Part shown: positions 19,561 through 54,937 of the stretch, in pieces
Layout of the letters: each line of letters opens with the position of its first letter
Position numbering within the stretch: position 1 is the first letter of the stretch
DNA from: Hyperoplus lanceolatus
Lineage: Eukaryota > Chordata > Actinopteri > Uranoscopiformes > Ammodytidae
Reading direction: 5' to 3'
Length of the DNA stretch: 64,000 nucleotides
Assembly: GCA_026929865.2 (NCBI GenBank)
Contig: CM049402.1
Span: 13,738,001 to 13,802,000 of the forward strand
The notes under the pieces: model-generated
What the model saw: only the letters and a program-made list of their open reading frames with translations
Database searches by the model: none
What the model was told of the DNA's origin: nothing
Position numbers and translations under genes: made by a program

Positions 19561-20179
19561 CTGTCAAGATGCCCTGGGGCTAAAAAGAAAGAAAGGAAGG
19601 AAGGTGTTCTGGAGTTCAGGAGATGACTTAGTCACTTTTCCAGGTGGCTTTTTAGAAAGCGAGACTGACTAACATGTGTAACTGCAGAATTGATGGTATA
19701 AATTGTATTATTATAATTATTAATGACATGACATTTTAGCTGCAGACGTGGTAGCTTGTCATACATGCAAATGATGTTGTCCTCTCAAGATCACTGAACT
19801 GGATGTACCCATCATTAAAAAGTTGCGGACTGACACTTCTATCTCTGGCAGCTTCTTTGTTTAAGTTAAGGATTTTTTCTTTGCGCATGTTGAATTTTCA
19901 TTCCATACAATCATAAATTCGATTTGTGTCATCATCATTCACCCCTAACGACCCCTTCGCAGTGACTTTTGTAATAATAGGTCTAATCAGGGAAAAAAAA
20001 GTCTAACTAAATAGGCTAAATAAATAATAAAAATATAAGGAGTGCAACGTTAAAAAAGATTGTAGGAGCCGGGGGATGGACGCTCGACACCCATTGCTCT
20101 CCACCTAAACAAACAGAGGTTTTCAGATGCACCATGACGCAATGTTGCGCAATCGGCGCATGCCATGGCACATTTCCTG

Positions 20180-20333
20180 CTACACGTCAGCACAACTGAA
20201 GAGAGGAGAGCCGGTGTGGTGGCAGAAAAGTGACTTTTCAGGACCAGGCGAGGGAGGATAGCCTAGGCTACTGTCGCTGGGTTACGCTGACGCAACCAAA
20301 TTCAACCTTACGCAAAGCGCTGATCAAAAAGAT
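20180..20333 (+). other. pmt: Candidate non-coding first exon of pmt
   Basis: The stretch ends in a strong donor (AAAAAGAT then GTGAGTG) at 20333/20334. Joined to the acceptor at 21979/21980, it places an in-frame TGA 15 bases upstream of the exon 2 bases, so the first usable start becomes the ATG at 21991. The 5' limit is a guess; there is relatively CpG-rich sequence upstream. This is inference without transcript support. Confidence 0.35.
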
Positions 20334-21861
20334 GTGAGTGTACTTTACTGACACATACACTAACATGTGGGCTAGTGTTTTTTTAACAGAGGTTTCCACT
20401 GACCCTTGTCCCAAAAGGCTTATTTATGTGCCCGCCCCTCCTCTCCCCTGCCCTCACTTTCAGGGCATCCTAATGGTCAGTCGCCCCACCTGTCGATCAT
20501 CTCCTCACTGTCATCCTGTTATATTTAAAGAGCCCCCCACACAGCGTGTGGACCTTGCATTCTGTCAGAGAGAGCTCTAACCTCTACCTACTTTTCTTGT
20601 TATTGAGTGAATTGCCAGACTACATGGGAACAGAATAGAATAGGATAACTTTTAACATATGAGTTCAAATCAACTAAAGAGCACAATGGAGAAAGGTACG
20701 AGCAAAGAAGGAGAAGAAAACAAATGGATTTCTTTACTGGTGTGAAGAGTTGCTTGTGCTGCTTTCTTGACACGTTAGTTTTTGAACCTGATGCAATAGA
20801 TGTGTGGACTTTGTGGGAGCTGCCTGCCTGATGTTGTTATGGTGCTAACTGTTCACTCAGCTGGTGGAAGTAATCCCCACTGTGAGCTCTGTGCTGGAAT
20901 GCCACTGTACACTAGTGGATGATTCCTGTAGCTTTGGCTGCCTGAATGTTACACTGCAGACACCATCATTGCTTAGGGGTGAACCCGTAGGGGATTTATT
21001 TGGCTTCAGTGGTCTTCTTTTTTTACTGGGAGATTAGGTTAGTGCCCACTTCGTTGTGCTGGCAGGCAGCCTATATACAAAAGCTTAATTCATGGGATGT
21101 GTGAAGAGATGTAAAGCAACAGTAGATAAGAGGGAAAACAAGTCCGATTTTGAGTCTTTCCTTACTTCTTAAATGTTATTATCGTGTGTGTTGTTGTTTA
21201 CTCTTAGCACCTTCCCTCTGTTAACCTACCTACATGGTTGCATCATGTCCTGAAGCACATGGCACTCTGCTGTATGGTGCACAAGAACAGACCGATGCAT
21301 TTCTCGGGTAACTGCAAAGTAAATTATAATCACCAAACATGTGGAGCATGGGTCATTGAGGGTTACAGGTCTTTCTGTTTTGTTATGTTTTTTGCTCTGA
21401 CAAAAGGCAAACGCGTGCAAAATGTTCAAATTTGTCATAAAAAAACAAGTGTAACGTCAATCTGGTTAATATCTTAGAAAAAGCAGCACAGTACAGTAGC
21501 TTTGGACATGCCACAGTGGTGTTTTGTTTTTAGGGTTGCTTGCTGTAACCAGGTTTGACTAATGATTTATCTCTGTGCCAGACTTGGTGTCTGAGGTTTG
21601 TTTTGTTTACAGAGTGTTAGTTCAAACGTTATGAATTAACATGCGGCTCTGTTACTGCTGTTATAACATTTTAGGATTCGCATGCATTTCTTATTTAAAT
21701 ATCATAATTATTATATTACTGTGTAGGTCTTTTACCCTTGTTGTTTCACTATGCAGTACAAAGTTGTATTCAATTCCTCTAATTGAACATCATCCTTCTG
21801 TAATAGTGAATATGGAATGAGTAGTTAGCCTATTATTTGTGCACAGATTACTGTATATCTG

Positions 21862-21864
<3 letters not shown>

Positions 21865-21951
<87 letters not shown>

Positions 21952-21971
21952 TGTGTGCGCGTGTGTATGTG
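21865..21971. repeat. (TG)n microsatellite next to a pmt splice acceptor
   Basis: About 50 TG units with two TGCGCG interruptions near the right end. The tract runs to within about ten bases of the CAG acceptor at 21977-21979, so the usual pyrimidine tract is replaced by TG repeat. Confidence 0.95.
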
Positions 21972-21990
21972 TTTCACAGCTCGTTGCGAC

Positions 21991-24900
21991 ATGACAGAGT
22001 TTTGGAAGGAGCACTCCAAGGACGCCACAGTGGAGGAGATGATGCTGGACTCCCGTGCTGATGAGCTGACACAGCTTGAGCTGCCCGAGATCCTCTCCAT
22101 GCTGCCCTGCCTGGACGGTCTCAGAGTGTTGGAGCTGGGGGCTGGCATTGGGTGAGCACAGTACAGCTGCATTAGACTGTGTGCACCAGTAGTGGATGTA
22201 TATGAGAAAGGTTTGTAGTGTCACTGACTGTTTGATTCCTGTAGCAGAATACATGGGAGCCTGATAAGCTCACATTTTTTCACTGGATAGCACCCATTGA
22301 AAATAGTCAAAACAGCTTTTTTACTGTGTAGACCATTTGACAGGATTGCGTGAGCTAGGCCATATATAACGATCTCCATGGCAGCAGACAGTCATTGTTT
22401 TTTTAACATTTGGTACGAGATCTGCCGTGATTTCAAAATATTGTGGAATAAGAACCAGAGCATAGCCCGCCCCGCCCCATCTAAACCAAAAACATTTTAA
22501 AGTTTATCAAACTCAAATGACAAATTTTCATTTGGATTGATAAATATGCCTATTTTTCTCAGATGCTTACCATCATGAAACTAACTCCCCATATTACATA
22601 GTTGGAAAGATTTTGTGGATTTGGGTTTACATTGGCTTTAAGTCCTGTAGATTTATACAGGTACTGTATGTGTCTCTACAGTCGTTACACAAGCCATCTG
22701 TTGACGAGGGCGGCCCATGTGACAGCTGTGGACTTCATGGACAGTTTTGTGGAGAGGAACAGGCGGGAAAACGGTCACCATAGCAACTCTACCTTCATGC
22801 AAGCTGATGTAACAAAGCTTGAAGTTGATAAAAACAGGTGTGTGTTAAAGTATCTATGGCTTACTGACACTTTACGTCCACTTATGGTTTAGCATGCCAC
22901 CTTATGTACCCTAACCAATATTTGAATGTTATTGTCTCTCCCCAGCATTGACTTAATCTTCTCCAACTGGCTGCTGATGTACTTGAGTGACGAGGAGCTC
23001 AACTCCTTCATGGAGAATGCGCTGAGCTGGCTGCGGCCCGGAGGCTTTCTTTTTTTCAGAGAGTCATGCAACCATCGGTCAGGTATTGGGTTTACAATAA
23101 ACCTTTCCCTTTCCTCACCATAATGATTTAAACATAGATAGATTAGGTTTTTACTTGCAACCTTCTACCAAGGTGATTCCAAGAGGGACTTCAACCCAAC
23201 ATGCTACCGCACAGAGGCACAGTACACCAACATGGTATCATCAGTGCAAGTGGAGGGGCCAGAGGAGGGACAAAAGTGTGGTTTCAACATTGTGTTGAAA
23301 AAGAAAGTACAAACTTATGTTGAGGTACAGTCATTTCAGTCTTCTGATAACAAAAAAATACATAAACAAGAAGGAAACAACAGTGCGTTATGTTGGCAAG
23401 AGGGATGCCGTTAACCCTCTCCTTTCTCTCCTCCACTCCCTGCCTCCGTCTCCATCTATTCTTCCATGTACTCGTCGTCTTCCTTCTTTTTTCTAGATGA
23501 AAAACAATCCCAATCAGATCTGCTGGCTGCTGGAGAAGGTTCCTCTCTCTGCCAACAGTCAGACCGGATACAGCACCTTCCAGCAGTTCCTGGACAACCA
23601 GCAGTACACCAGCCGTGGTATCCTGCGCTACGAGAAGATGTTTGGCACTGGTTACGTGAGCACGGGTGGGCCCAGCACCACCAAGGTAGGGAAAAAAAGT
23701 TCCGCCTCCAAGTTCTCAACACTACACAACATTCTACCAATGCCAATCCAGGGTGAAATCAGGCTGATATCGTGTTGTCCGACCCTGGCAGTCCTGTTAC
23801 TGGATAAATTATACAAATTTACATCAGTGGAGATACTGAACACTAAAAGAAAGATGGATGGTGGTGGTGTTGTTTCTTGGGGGGGGGGGGGGCTAACAGG
23901 AGTTTGTGGACCTGCTGAACCTGAAGCCTGGAGAGAAGGTCCTAGATGTCGGTTGCGGTATTGGTGGAGGAGACTTCTACATGGCAAAGGTAAGAGACAA
24001 GGAATTTAGCATGGATGCATGACGATAGTGGGATTTTATCAGGATTGAATTATTTAAAGGATTAAAATGTAATGCTAATTATGCTAAATTTCAGACATTT
24101 GGAGTGGAAGTGCTTGGCCTGGACCTGTCAGAAAACATGGTGGACATCGCCATTGAGCGGGCAATCACAGAGAAGCTGCCTTCGGTACATCTAAATGTTC
24201 CCTTGTCCTGTTGGTTTAATGGTTTGTTTGGAAAAAATTAAATACATAAATATCTATCTGTAATGGCATGTGCTCAGGTTCAGTTTGAGGTGGCTGATGC
24301 CACTAAGAGGACATTCCCAGAAGGCTCCTTTGACGTGATCTACAGCAGAGACACAATCCTGCACATCGATGACAAACTGGCCCTCTTCAAGCGCTTCCAT
24401 GTGAGAGTAACATTAACTCAAAATGTTTCATTAGTTGATTTTTAAATCCCTCTTTGAGATTAAATCTGGCACATTTTTACACATACATATTGCTTTAGGT
24501 ATTTTGTGTACCGACTTATTTTTTCATCCTCATTGTTTTTGTTTCCAGCCGTGGTTAAAGCCCGGTGGTCGGTTGCTTATCAGCGACTACTGCTGCGGGA
24601 AGAAGCCCTGGACCCCAGTGTTCGAGGCCTACGTCAAACAGAGAGGCTATATTCTCTTTACACCCTCACAGTATGGCAAGGTAATGATACAGTGAAGACT
24701 CACTATAACTGATTTTACACCGCAGGAACATTCCCAACTTGGAACCTTTGGAGGAACTCGAGTGGACGTGTAGCCTTATCACAGCGTTTTTATTTAGCAC
24801 GACAGGTTTTAAAAGATGATATTGAATAGAATTTAAAAGAGAGGAACTACCTATCTTGTTTCCATGCCATCGCTTTCCCCCTTTTCCCCTTGTTTCATGT

Positions 24901-27211
24901 CAACCCTTTACTGCCGGTTATACAATAAAGGTGCACAATGACCCCCCCCCCCCCCCCAAAAAAAAAAAAAGTTGTAGTAAATGGGAAATAAAACACCAGG
25001 TAACACTTTACAATAAGGTACACAAAATTGTAGTAGCTACTACATACCTACTACATAGTTTTTTTTTTTTGCGCTACCTATGTGTTAGGTAGCACAAAAA
25101 AAAAACCCCTATGTGTTACCTACTACATAGTTTTTTTTTTTTTGCGCTACCTATGTGTTAGGTAGCACAAAAAAAAACCCTATGTGTTACCTACTACATA
25201 GTTTTTTTTTTTTTTTGCGCTACCTATGTGTTAGGTAGCACAAAAAAAAAAAACCCTATGTGTTAGGTAGCACATAGGGGTTTTGTTTTTTGTGCTACCT
25301 ATGTGTTAGGTAGCACAAAAAAAACCCTATGTGTTACCTACTACATAGTTTTTTTTTTTTGTGTTAGGTAGCACAAAAAAAGGTGTTAGGTAGCACAAAA
25401 AAAAAACTATGTAGTAGGTAACACATAGGGTTTTTTTTTTGTGCTACCTAACACATAGGTAGCGCAAAAAAAAACTATGTAGTAGGTAACACATAGGGTT
25501 TTTTTTTTTTGTGCTACCTAACACATAGGTAGCGCAAAAAAAAAAACTATGTAGTAGGTAACACATAGGGGTTTTTTTTTTTGTGCTAACTAACACATAG
25601 GTAGCGCAAAAAAAAAAAACTATGTAGTAGGTAACACATAGGGGTTTTTTTTTTGTGCTACCTAACACATAGGTAGCACAAAAAAAAAACCTATGTGCTA
25701 CCTAACACATAGGGTTTTTTTTTGTGTGCTACCTAACACATAGGTAGCGCAAAAAAAAAAAACTATGTAGTAGGTAACACATAGGGTTTTTTTTTTTGTG
25801 CTACCTAACACATAGGTAGCACAAAAAAAAACCCTATGTGCTACCTAACACATAGGGTTTTTTTTTTGTGCTACCTAACACATAGGTAGCGCAAAAAAAA
25901 AAAAAACTATGTAGTAGGTAACACATAGGGTTTTTTTTTTTTGTGCTACCTAACACATAGGTAGCACAAAAAAAAAACCCCTATGTGCTACCTAACACAT
26001 AGGGTTTTTTTTTTGTGCTACCTAACACATAGGTAGCGCAAAAAAAAAAAACTATGTAGTAGGTAACACATAGGGTTTTTTTTTTTGTGCTACCTAACAC
26101 ATAGGTAGCACACAAAAAAAACCCCTATGTGCTACCTAACACATAGGGTTTTTTTTTTTGTGCTACCTAACACATAGGTAGCGCAAAAAAAAAAACTATG
26201 TAGTAGGTAACACATAGGTTTTTTTTTTTTGTGCTACCTAACACATAGGTAGCGCAAAAAAAAAAAAAAATATGTAGTAGGTAACACATAGGGTTTTTTT
26301 TTTTGTGCTACCTAACACATAGGTAGCGCAAAAAAAAAAAAAACTATGTAGTAGGTATGTAGTAGCTACTACAATTTTGTGTACCTTATTGTAAAGTGTT
26401 ACCAAACACCACATAAATAATGTGTGTGCAGGAAATAAAAAAGCTTCATACAAAATCAGGCAAGGAGAAAGATAATGCGCTATTTTGTAGTGTGTGCTTA
26501 TACTTTCTGCTAACTCCTTTTAATTTTTTTATATGGAATTACCATGCACACCAGACAGTTTTGTTCATGAAAGAACCAGATCCTCACATTTGGGTAACTC
26601 TTAAAAAGTCAAAGTCTTCTCCTGACTAGTAGCTCAATTGTAGTGAATGTGCACACTGTGGATGTGTTGCTAATACTGTCCATCAGATGGCGCTGCTGTT
26701 CCCATTCTATTTCACCTCCTCTGTGTCCTCCTCCTGTAGTTCATTGAGGAAGCTGGTTTCTGCAACGTCCGGGCAGAAGACCGGACAGCCCAGTTCATAG
26801 AGGTGATCAAAACAGAGATGCAGAGAGCAGAGGCCATCAAGGATGAATACATTAAGGTTGGTATGCATGCTGCACACACATGCACACTCAGACAGTGTAA
26901 AAAATGGTGATGTTGTTATTCAGCCTTCAATGTAAAAGGATTTTTCGCTGTCCTCTCTTCAGATTTTTACTTTTTTTTTTACTTGCACATACATCACAAT
27001 AATTTCTTACATCATCCAGGGTTGGTTTGAACCATAGAAACTAAACTTCCTAAATTATTCGGATGACTGCTGTCAAAAAATGCCTCTGTGTCCCCTGCAG
27101 GAATTCTCTGAAGAGGACTATTTAGCAATAGTGAATGGATGGAGAGAAAAACTTGAACGTTCCAACAGCGGAGACCAACGATGGGGGTTGTTTTATGCAA
27201 CAAAGGATTGA
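21991..27211 (+). CDS. pmt: Phosphoethanolamine N-methyltransferase, tandem-domain (pmt), 11 coding exons
   Basis: It methylates phosphoethanolamine with S-adenosylmethionine in three steps to phosphocholine, feeding phosphatidylcholine synthesis in the cytosol. Coding exons: 21991-22151 (exon opens at 21980), 22682-22837, 22946-23082, 23173-23324, 23497-23685, 23900-23989, 24095-24184, 24278-24400, 24549-24680, 26740-26856 and 27101-27211. They sum to 1458 bases, an intact 485-residue frame. The first methyltransferase domain has the SAM motif VLELGAGIG near residues 45-54 and opens [19 protein letters not shown]. The second has [11 protein letters not shown] near 279-289, the phosphobase-site Tyr in [15 protein letters not shown] (about residue 239) and the Asp/His pair in SRDTILHI (about 350 and 354), as in the plant, nematode and Plasmodium enzymes. 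Vertebrate relatives are known in fish and Xenopus, not mammals. The intron at 24681-26739 carries a large hAT-type element. All junctions are GT/AG. The start is chosen because the upstream candidate exon brings an in-frame stop. Confidence 0.93.
24999..26403. mobile_element. hAT-type MITE filled with an inverted satellite array
   Basis: A perfect 8-bp direct duplication, AAACACCA (24991-24998 and 26404-26411), flanks inverted ends GGTAACACTTTACAATAAGG and its complement. The arm identity continues through GTAGTAGCTACTACATA. An 8-bp duplication is the hAT hallmark. The interior, about 25050-26350, is an array of units of roughly 60-70 bp built from GTGCTACCTAACACATAGGT, poly-A or poly-T runs and CTATGTAGTAGGTAACACAT. 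Units left of about 25,350 lie in one orientation and those to the right are mostly the reverse complement, so the array is a giant imperfect palindrome. It lies in an intron of pmt and has no coding capacity. Confidence 0.85.
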
Positions 27212-27234
27212 GTGCGCCCAAGAATGGAGAGAAT

Positions 27235-27240
27235 AATAAA
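27235..27240 (+). terminator. Candidate pmt polyadenylation signal
   Basis: AATAAA lies 24 bases after the pmt stop codon. A second AATAAA at about 27599-27604 would give a 3' UTR of roughly 400 bases. Which one is used cannot be told from sequence. Confidence 0.45.
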
Positions 27241-27649
27241 AGGAGAAAAAAAAGAATGCCTCTTTCCTTCTGCCCTTTTTGTTATTCTTTGCCTTCTTTT
27301 TTAGGGACTCAACTTTAAGAAGAACACATGAATTGTTTGTTATTGTTATCCTCATGTTAATGCAATGTGTTATTTTAGGAAAAGAACTTTCCATTATGCA
27401 GAGTGAAAAATCATGGGGAAAAAGTACTATATGGACAGTATATGTATATGGCAATGTTACGGACATTGTAATAGACGTGCAACTTAACATGTAACGAAAG
27501 GCATAATCCTATCATAACATATTATTAAATGTTCAAAATTATATGTTTAACATTATTTACTGTGTAAATTCATTTTCATCAACATTCCGTTTGTGTTCAA
27601 TAAAATTTCCCCTGAGGAATGATAGAATATTAATCTATAAATCTATCCT

Positions 27650-29450
27650 ATTAAAAATTACTGTGAGAATTGTATTACATAGAGACATAAAATAAAATTG
27701 AATAAAATGAAATGTTGTCCTGCACTGTTTAAGACATTTTAAGACTTCCTCTTTCGACCTATCCTGGAAAATGCTGCAAATTTGGCACAAATATCATCAT
27801 AAAAAAAATATATAAAAGTTAAAAAAATTGAGCTTTGCACTTTCCAGTTGTATTCCTACACCTTAATGTATATTCCCAGAACCCAGTCTTAAAGTATTGA
27901 GCATAGGTGCTGCTTTGCCCCACCACCTGCCTGTCACTGAGGTCACCTCACAGCCTGGAGGAATCTGGTCACTCAGGCTTCTCGACATGACGTGCTGTTT
28001 TTAGCAGAATAGAACTTTCAAACTTGTGTAACTCAAAGAGCTCATGTAGTAAACGCTTGTCTCGTGCGTTATGTCTCTTCTCAAATGACACGTTGAATTT
28101 AAAAGCAGTGACATACACCCAGGATTTTAAAAAAGTACAAATTGTACTTAACAATCTTTATTGCCTTCTTGCTTTTGAGATACAGTTGGCAAACCAGAAC
28201 ATCAGGTGTTTCAGTACATTATTCAGACATCAAACTTTACTTTGCTTCACCATCGTTATATTGCTGTTATTCATCTGACACAGTCACATATAAATACATT
28301 ACCTCATTGCAATGCATCCAGTCGTCTCTCTTTCACTCGCTTCCTGAACAAATGCATGCGCAACAGCTGCATATTTCTTCTATCTTGAGCTACTATCCAG
28401 AATCAATTTCCCCCAAAAAATAAGTGTAAGTGTATGATCCTAACAGATCATTTCCAGTACAACAGAAGTGTAATGTAATGATTATACACTTCAGAAAAGC
28501 TGTCAGCATGATTTTCAGTTATCTTTGGGGCGAGCCAGGCATGACTCGCATCCTTTTCCTCGGGCAAGTAGTTTTTCTAGCATTGCCAGACAACTGTTTC
28601 AGACACACACTGCTTTCTTAATTGCCTTTTGATCTGTGTCTTTGTCACTGTCACACTTTCACACTGTCATAAGTGTGTCAGTGAATTCCACCCATTCTTT
28701 TCAGCTTCTGATTGACAAAAAATGATTGTTGAACTCTAAACTTTGCGTTCACCATTATCAGCTAGATTATCATTCCACATCTTTGCAGCTTTCCAGGCGT
28801 GATTCAGACTGTATTTTATAATTGGATAAGGTTTCCCCTAAGAGATGCACTAACAACACCACATGGAGACCTATCTTACTACACATTGATTCCAGTGATT
28901 AAAGGTGCACCATATGCAGTTTCAGGGGAGGGGGATTTGTTAACATTTGCTTAGCATGCAGTTAGTTTACACAACATATTTTCTATGCATGTCATGTTTA
29001 GTATTGAATAATTCTATCATAATAAATCAAAACAAAATGATTTAGAGACACCAATTTTTTTTAAAACAAAATTGTGAGCCCTACGCCTGTTAACAACAAC
29101 AACAACAACAACAACAGTGAAACAGTACCTTTTTCAGAGAGCTTTCTAATTTCAGTGTCCCAATAATCCAATTTTCCTGCTGGGAAAGTTTGTTTGAATA
29201 AATGATGAGAAAATAGGGCCTACTTTAGAAAATGTTCGCTTCTCTGACACACCGTGAATTACATAGTGCACATTTAAGTTATGACGAGACATTATTATTC
29301 ATTATTAAATCAAGAGAGGCAACTTGGTGCAGATTGGACAGTTTGGTTCAAACTCAGAAAAGAAAAAAGTTGAAAAAAGTGCACAAATTAGGCTATCTTT
29401 TGGATTGTGTCCTGGTGAAGCCTGTACATTCTTGCTCGCTCTCTTTCGTA
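27650..29450. other. Intergenic stretch between pmt and morc
   Basis: No exon-like frames. An (AAC)n run lies at about 29091-29117. The rest is AT-rich sequence without recognisable termini. Confidence 0.45.
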
Positions 29451-29479
29451 GTATGTCTGGCGACTTCCTTTAAAAGAGC

Positions 29480-29582
29480 CGTCCAGAGTTGGCTACGCCC
29501 ATCGCGTTACGTGCCTGCGCGCAGAAAGTGAAAAAAAAAACAATACAGGCGCGACAGGAGGCAAAGTACTAAGTCGCGAAAC
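29480..29582 (+). promoter_or_regulatory. Probable morc promoter and 5' UTR
   Basis: A CpG-rich patch directly upstream of the first MORC start codon contains CGTTACGTGCCTGCGCGCAG at about 29505-29524, which includes an NRF1-like TGCGCGCA core. It has no TATA box, typical of a housekeeping chromatin gene. This is inferred from position and composition only. Confidence 0.4.
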
Positions 29583-52520
<22,938 letters not shown>

Positions 52521-52775
52521 TTGGTGTCGTTTTTGCATAAAATCCAGCAGATTAATCTTGGACAGAGATCGAAAGGTTTTTTAGTATATTCCTGATTTAA
52601 AGTTTGGCTAACTCAAATATGCAACATTCATATCAATATTTCACCATCGACACTGATATTAGTTTATGATGCTAAAAACATGGTACTATTTTTTGCGTCG
52701 AGCAACGGAAATAATTGTTTAACTTTTAATGGGGAAAAAAAAAAAAAAGTATCCAGGAGGAACTGAAAGTCCCTG

Positions 52776-52905
52776 GGCCGGTTTCGCAGACATGGATTAA
52801 GCCTAGTTCTGGACTAAATTGTATCTTCAATGGACAATCTCCATTCAAAATTCCATTTAGTCCAGGACTAGGCTTAATCCATGTCTGTGAAACTGGCCCC
52901 CTGTG
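52776..52905. mobile_element. Small hairpin MITE in the morc 3' UTR
   Basis: Arms GGCCGGTTTCGCAGACATGG and its complement, continuing ATTAAGCCTAGT-CTGGACTAAA, fold into a hairpin of about 125 bases. CCCTG flanks both ends. It lies after the morc stop (52520) and before its likely poly(A) signal, so it is probably transcribed. Confidence 0.6.
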
Positions 52906-53285
52906 TTAAATGTTGTAATGCCATGTCCGACACACTGGTTATGAAGCTTTTTGTTGTCTGTATTACAGAAGTGGTAATTTTTCTATATCATTGTTTTGAA
53001 TACGATGCATCAGAAACCTCATACAAATATTTGGATTTCAACATGAAACTACTTTAATTTCTCTTTCTTTTTTTAAGTGTGATGTATTGCTGTTTTGAGT
53101 ATTGCTTTTGTTTTTATTGACTATTTAACTTTGTTTTATACACTCGTGGCATCAGATGAGTCCTGGAGGAAATGGTTGTGCTTGGATTTTGTTCAAACAT
53201 CTGTTATAAATGAGACTGTTTTACATGTGCATTAAAATACTGAAACCATATATATTGTACACAGGTTGTTAATTTTCAAATGGTT

Positions 53286-53291
53286 AATAAA
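53286..53291 (+). terminator. Candidate morc polyadenylation signal
   Basis: AATAAA about 770 bases after the morc stop codon. Another AATAAA occurs near 53539. Confidence 0.4.
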
Positions 53292-53602
53292 CATTGATCT
53301 TTGTCAGTCCAAAATACAGAAGTCCTGCAGTACCTCCTGTTGTCACACGTTGGCAGTGAAGCCATGTAATGAAACCGTGCTTCTCTTTCATGTCTACATT
53401 TGAGTGTTTGAGGTTAGAGCGACCTGGGAAATCGAATCTTTACATTTAATCATTTATACTGATTTGGTCTACCATTTTCTCTATAAACTAGTCTTGGAAA
53501 AAAAATTGTGTTTTTATGTCCAAAATGACTACTTACACAATAAAAACCCCACTGTCATGAATAAAGGTGAAAGTAATATCATAATATGCTGATGAAAAGA
53601 TG

Positions 53603-53639
53603 CATCCTGAGGAACCAATGGCATTGGTTCCTCAGGATG
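53603..53639. repeat. Perfect 37-bp palindrome
   Basis: Two 18-base arms, CATCCTGAGGAACCAATG and its exact complement, flank a single central G. It lies 30 bases left of the pogo-like element at 53669. Confidence 0.9.
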
Positions 53640-53668
53640 TATGATAATGTATTAATTTATATTTAATG

Positions 53669-54937
53669 TAGGGGAGAACGGGGGAATCTGAGGCATCGGG
53701 TAATGTGAGCCACCCCCTGTATGTAGGCAACAGAAAACATTTGTGGTCATGAGAGATATATGTTTTCAAGCCCCTCTCATTTCCCCATGGCCCTGAAAGA
53801 GAGGACCTCATGGTGCTGTGGTAAGCTTGTTTATTTCACCAAAATAGGCATTTTGCATGTAAAAGTAATTTTTCTTGCTGTCAACTTAATCAACTGTTGT
53901 GCCAAAGCAAATGTATTCACGTAGAAAAACTTCTATCATACGTGTAGATGAACTACCAACATATAAAAACCATGTGATGATATTAGCTAAAGATTAGCCT
54001 GAAATGCTAAGAGAGGTAGTTTTTTCTCAAATTGTGGTGGTGGGGGAAAGTGAGCCAAATGCTGTGGGGGAAAGTGAGACACTGTCTCACTTTCCCCCAC
54101 CACCATGAGGCACAAGCTAAGTTTAGTCTTAAACATATTTTAATGTAATATTACATAACATACTGTATGTTTTATTTTAATGTCATACACATAGTAGAAA
54201 AGCCATCATGCCAAGGAAATAGACCAGGAAGACGACCTGGGGCAACCACACGGAAAGAGAACCTTCTCATCTTTCCCTGTAACCTTCAGGGCTAAAATGT
54301 AGAGTAGGCTTAGTTGTAGAGTATGACAGGCTGATGTTATAATCCAGTTGTGTCTTCTCCTGTGTTCTGAGTCCCAGGCTGTTCTCGCTGGTTCTGATTT
54401 TCCTCTGACCCCCAGAAACAAGCTGGGTCCTGTATTCTGGCCCCAGACTGTGTTCTAATCTAACTGGTTCTATCTTTCATTTGAATCTTATTAAAACCTT
54501 TTGAATTATAATATGTTGTATTTGATTTTGAGTTGCTTTCAAGTGTTTAGAAAATAATTGACCAAACCCCATCATTCTTTTACTAGTCCGACATTAGTTC
54601 TGGAATGTGTGGCTAGCTTTCAGGATTCTAACTGTAACAATACGTGTTGTTATGGTATGTTTCAGAGTGGAAAAAGTAAGTGGTTCACTTTACCCCCTTG
54701 ATTTTTCTGGTCTGTCTCAGTTTACCCCACAGCTGGGGTAAAGTGAGCCACATGACAACTTTTTTTTAAACAATCATATTTTCACTGCCCTTTATCTTGA
54801 AAAAATTCTGCTAAAGCCCATTTCTGGGAAACATCCTGAATTAATGGGAAATGTGTAAATTTGAGTGATAAATAATTTTAGCTCGCTTAGAGGGGAGCAA
54901 ATGTAAAAAGTGGCTCAGATTACCCCGTTCTCCCCTA
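53669..54937. mobile_element. Non-autonomous pogo-like DNA transposon, copy 2
   Basis: Same orientation, ends and interior as copy 1 at 15835, with small indels, e.g. an extra GATTTTTCTGGTCTGTCTCAG-like phrase near 54700. The MPRK transposase start at 54208 meets a TAG at the fifth codon, so the remnant frame is broken earlier than in copy 1. Confidence 0.7.

Noticed and set aside
23497-24009. A single long frame reading past the pmt exon donor at 23685
   Set aside because: The domain matches only up to the donor; the next exon resumes at 23900 in the same enzyme fold.
25444-25668. Repetitive frame rich in TKKK and CATYV repeats
   Set aside because: It is produced by the satellite array inside the hAT-type element, with no coding evidence.
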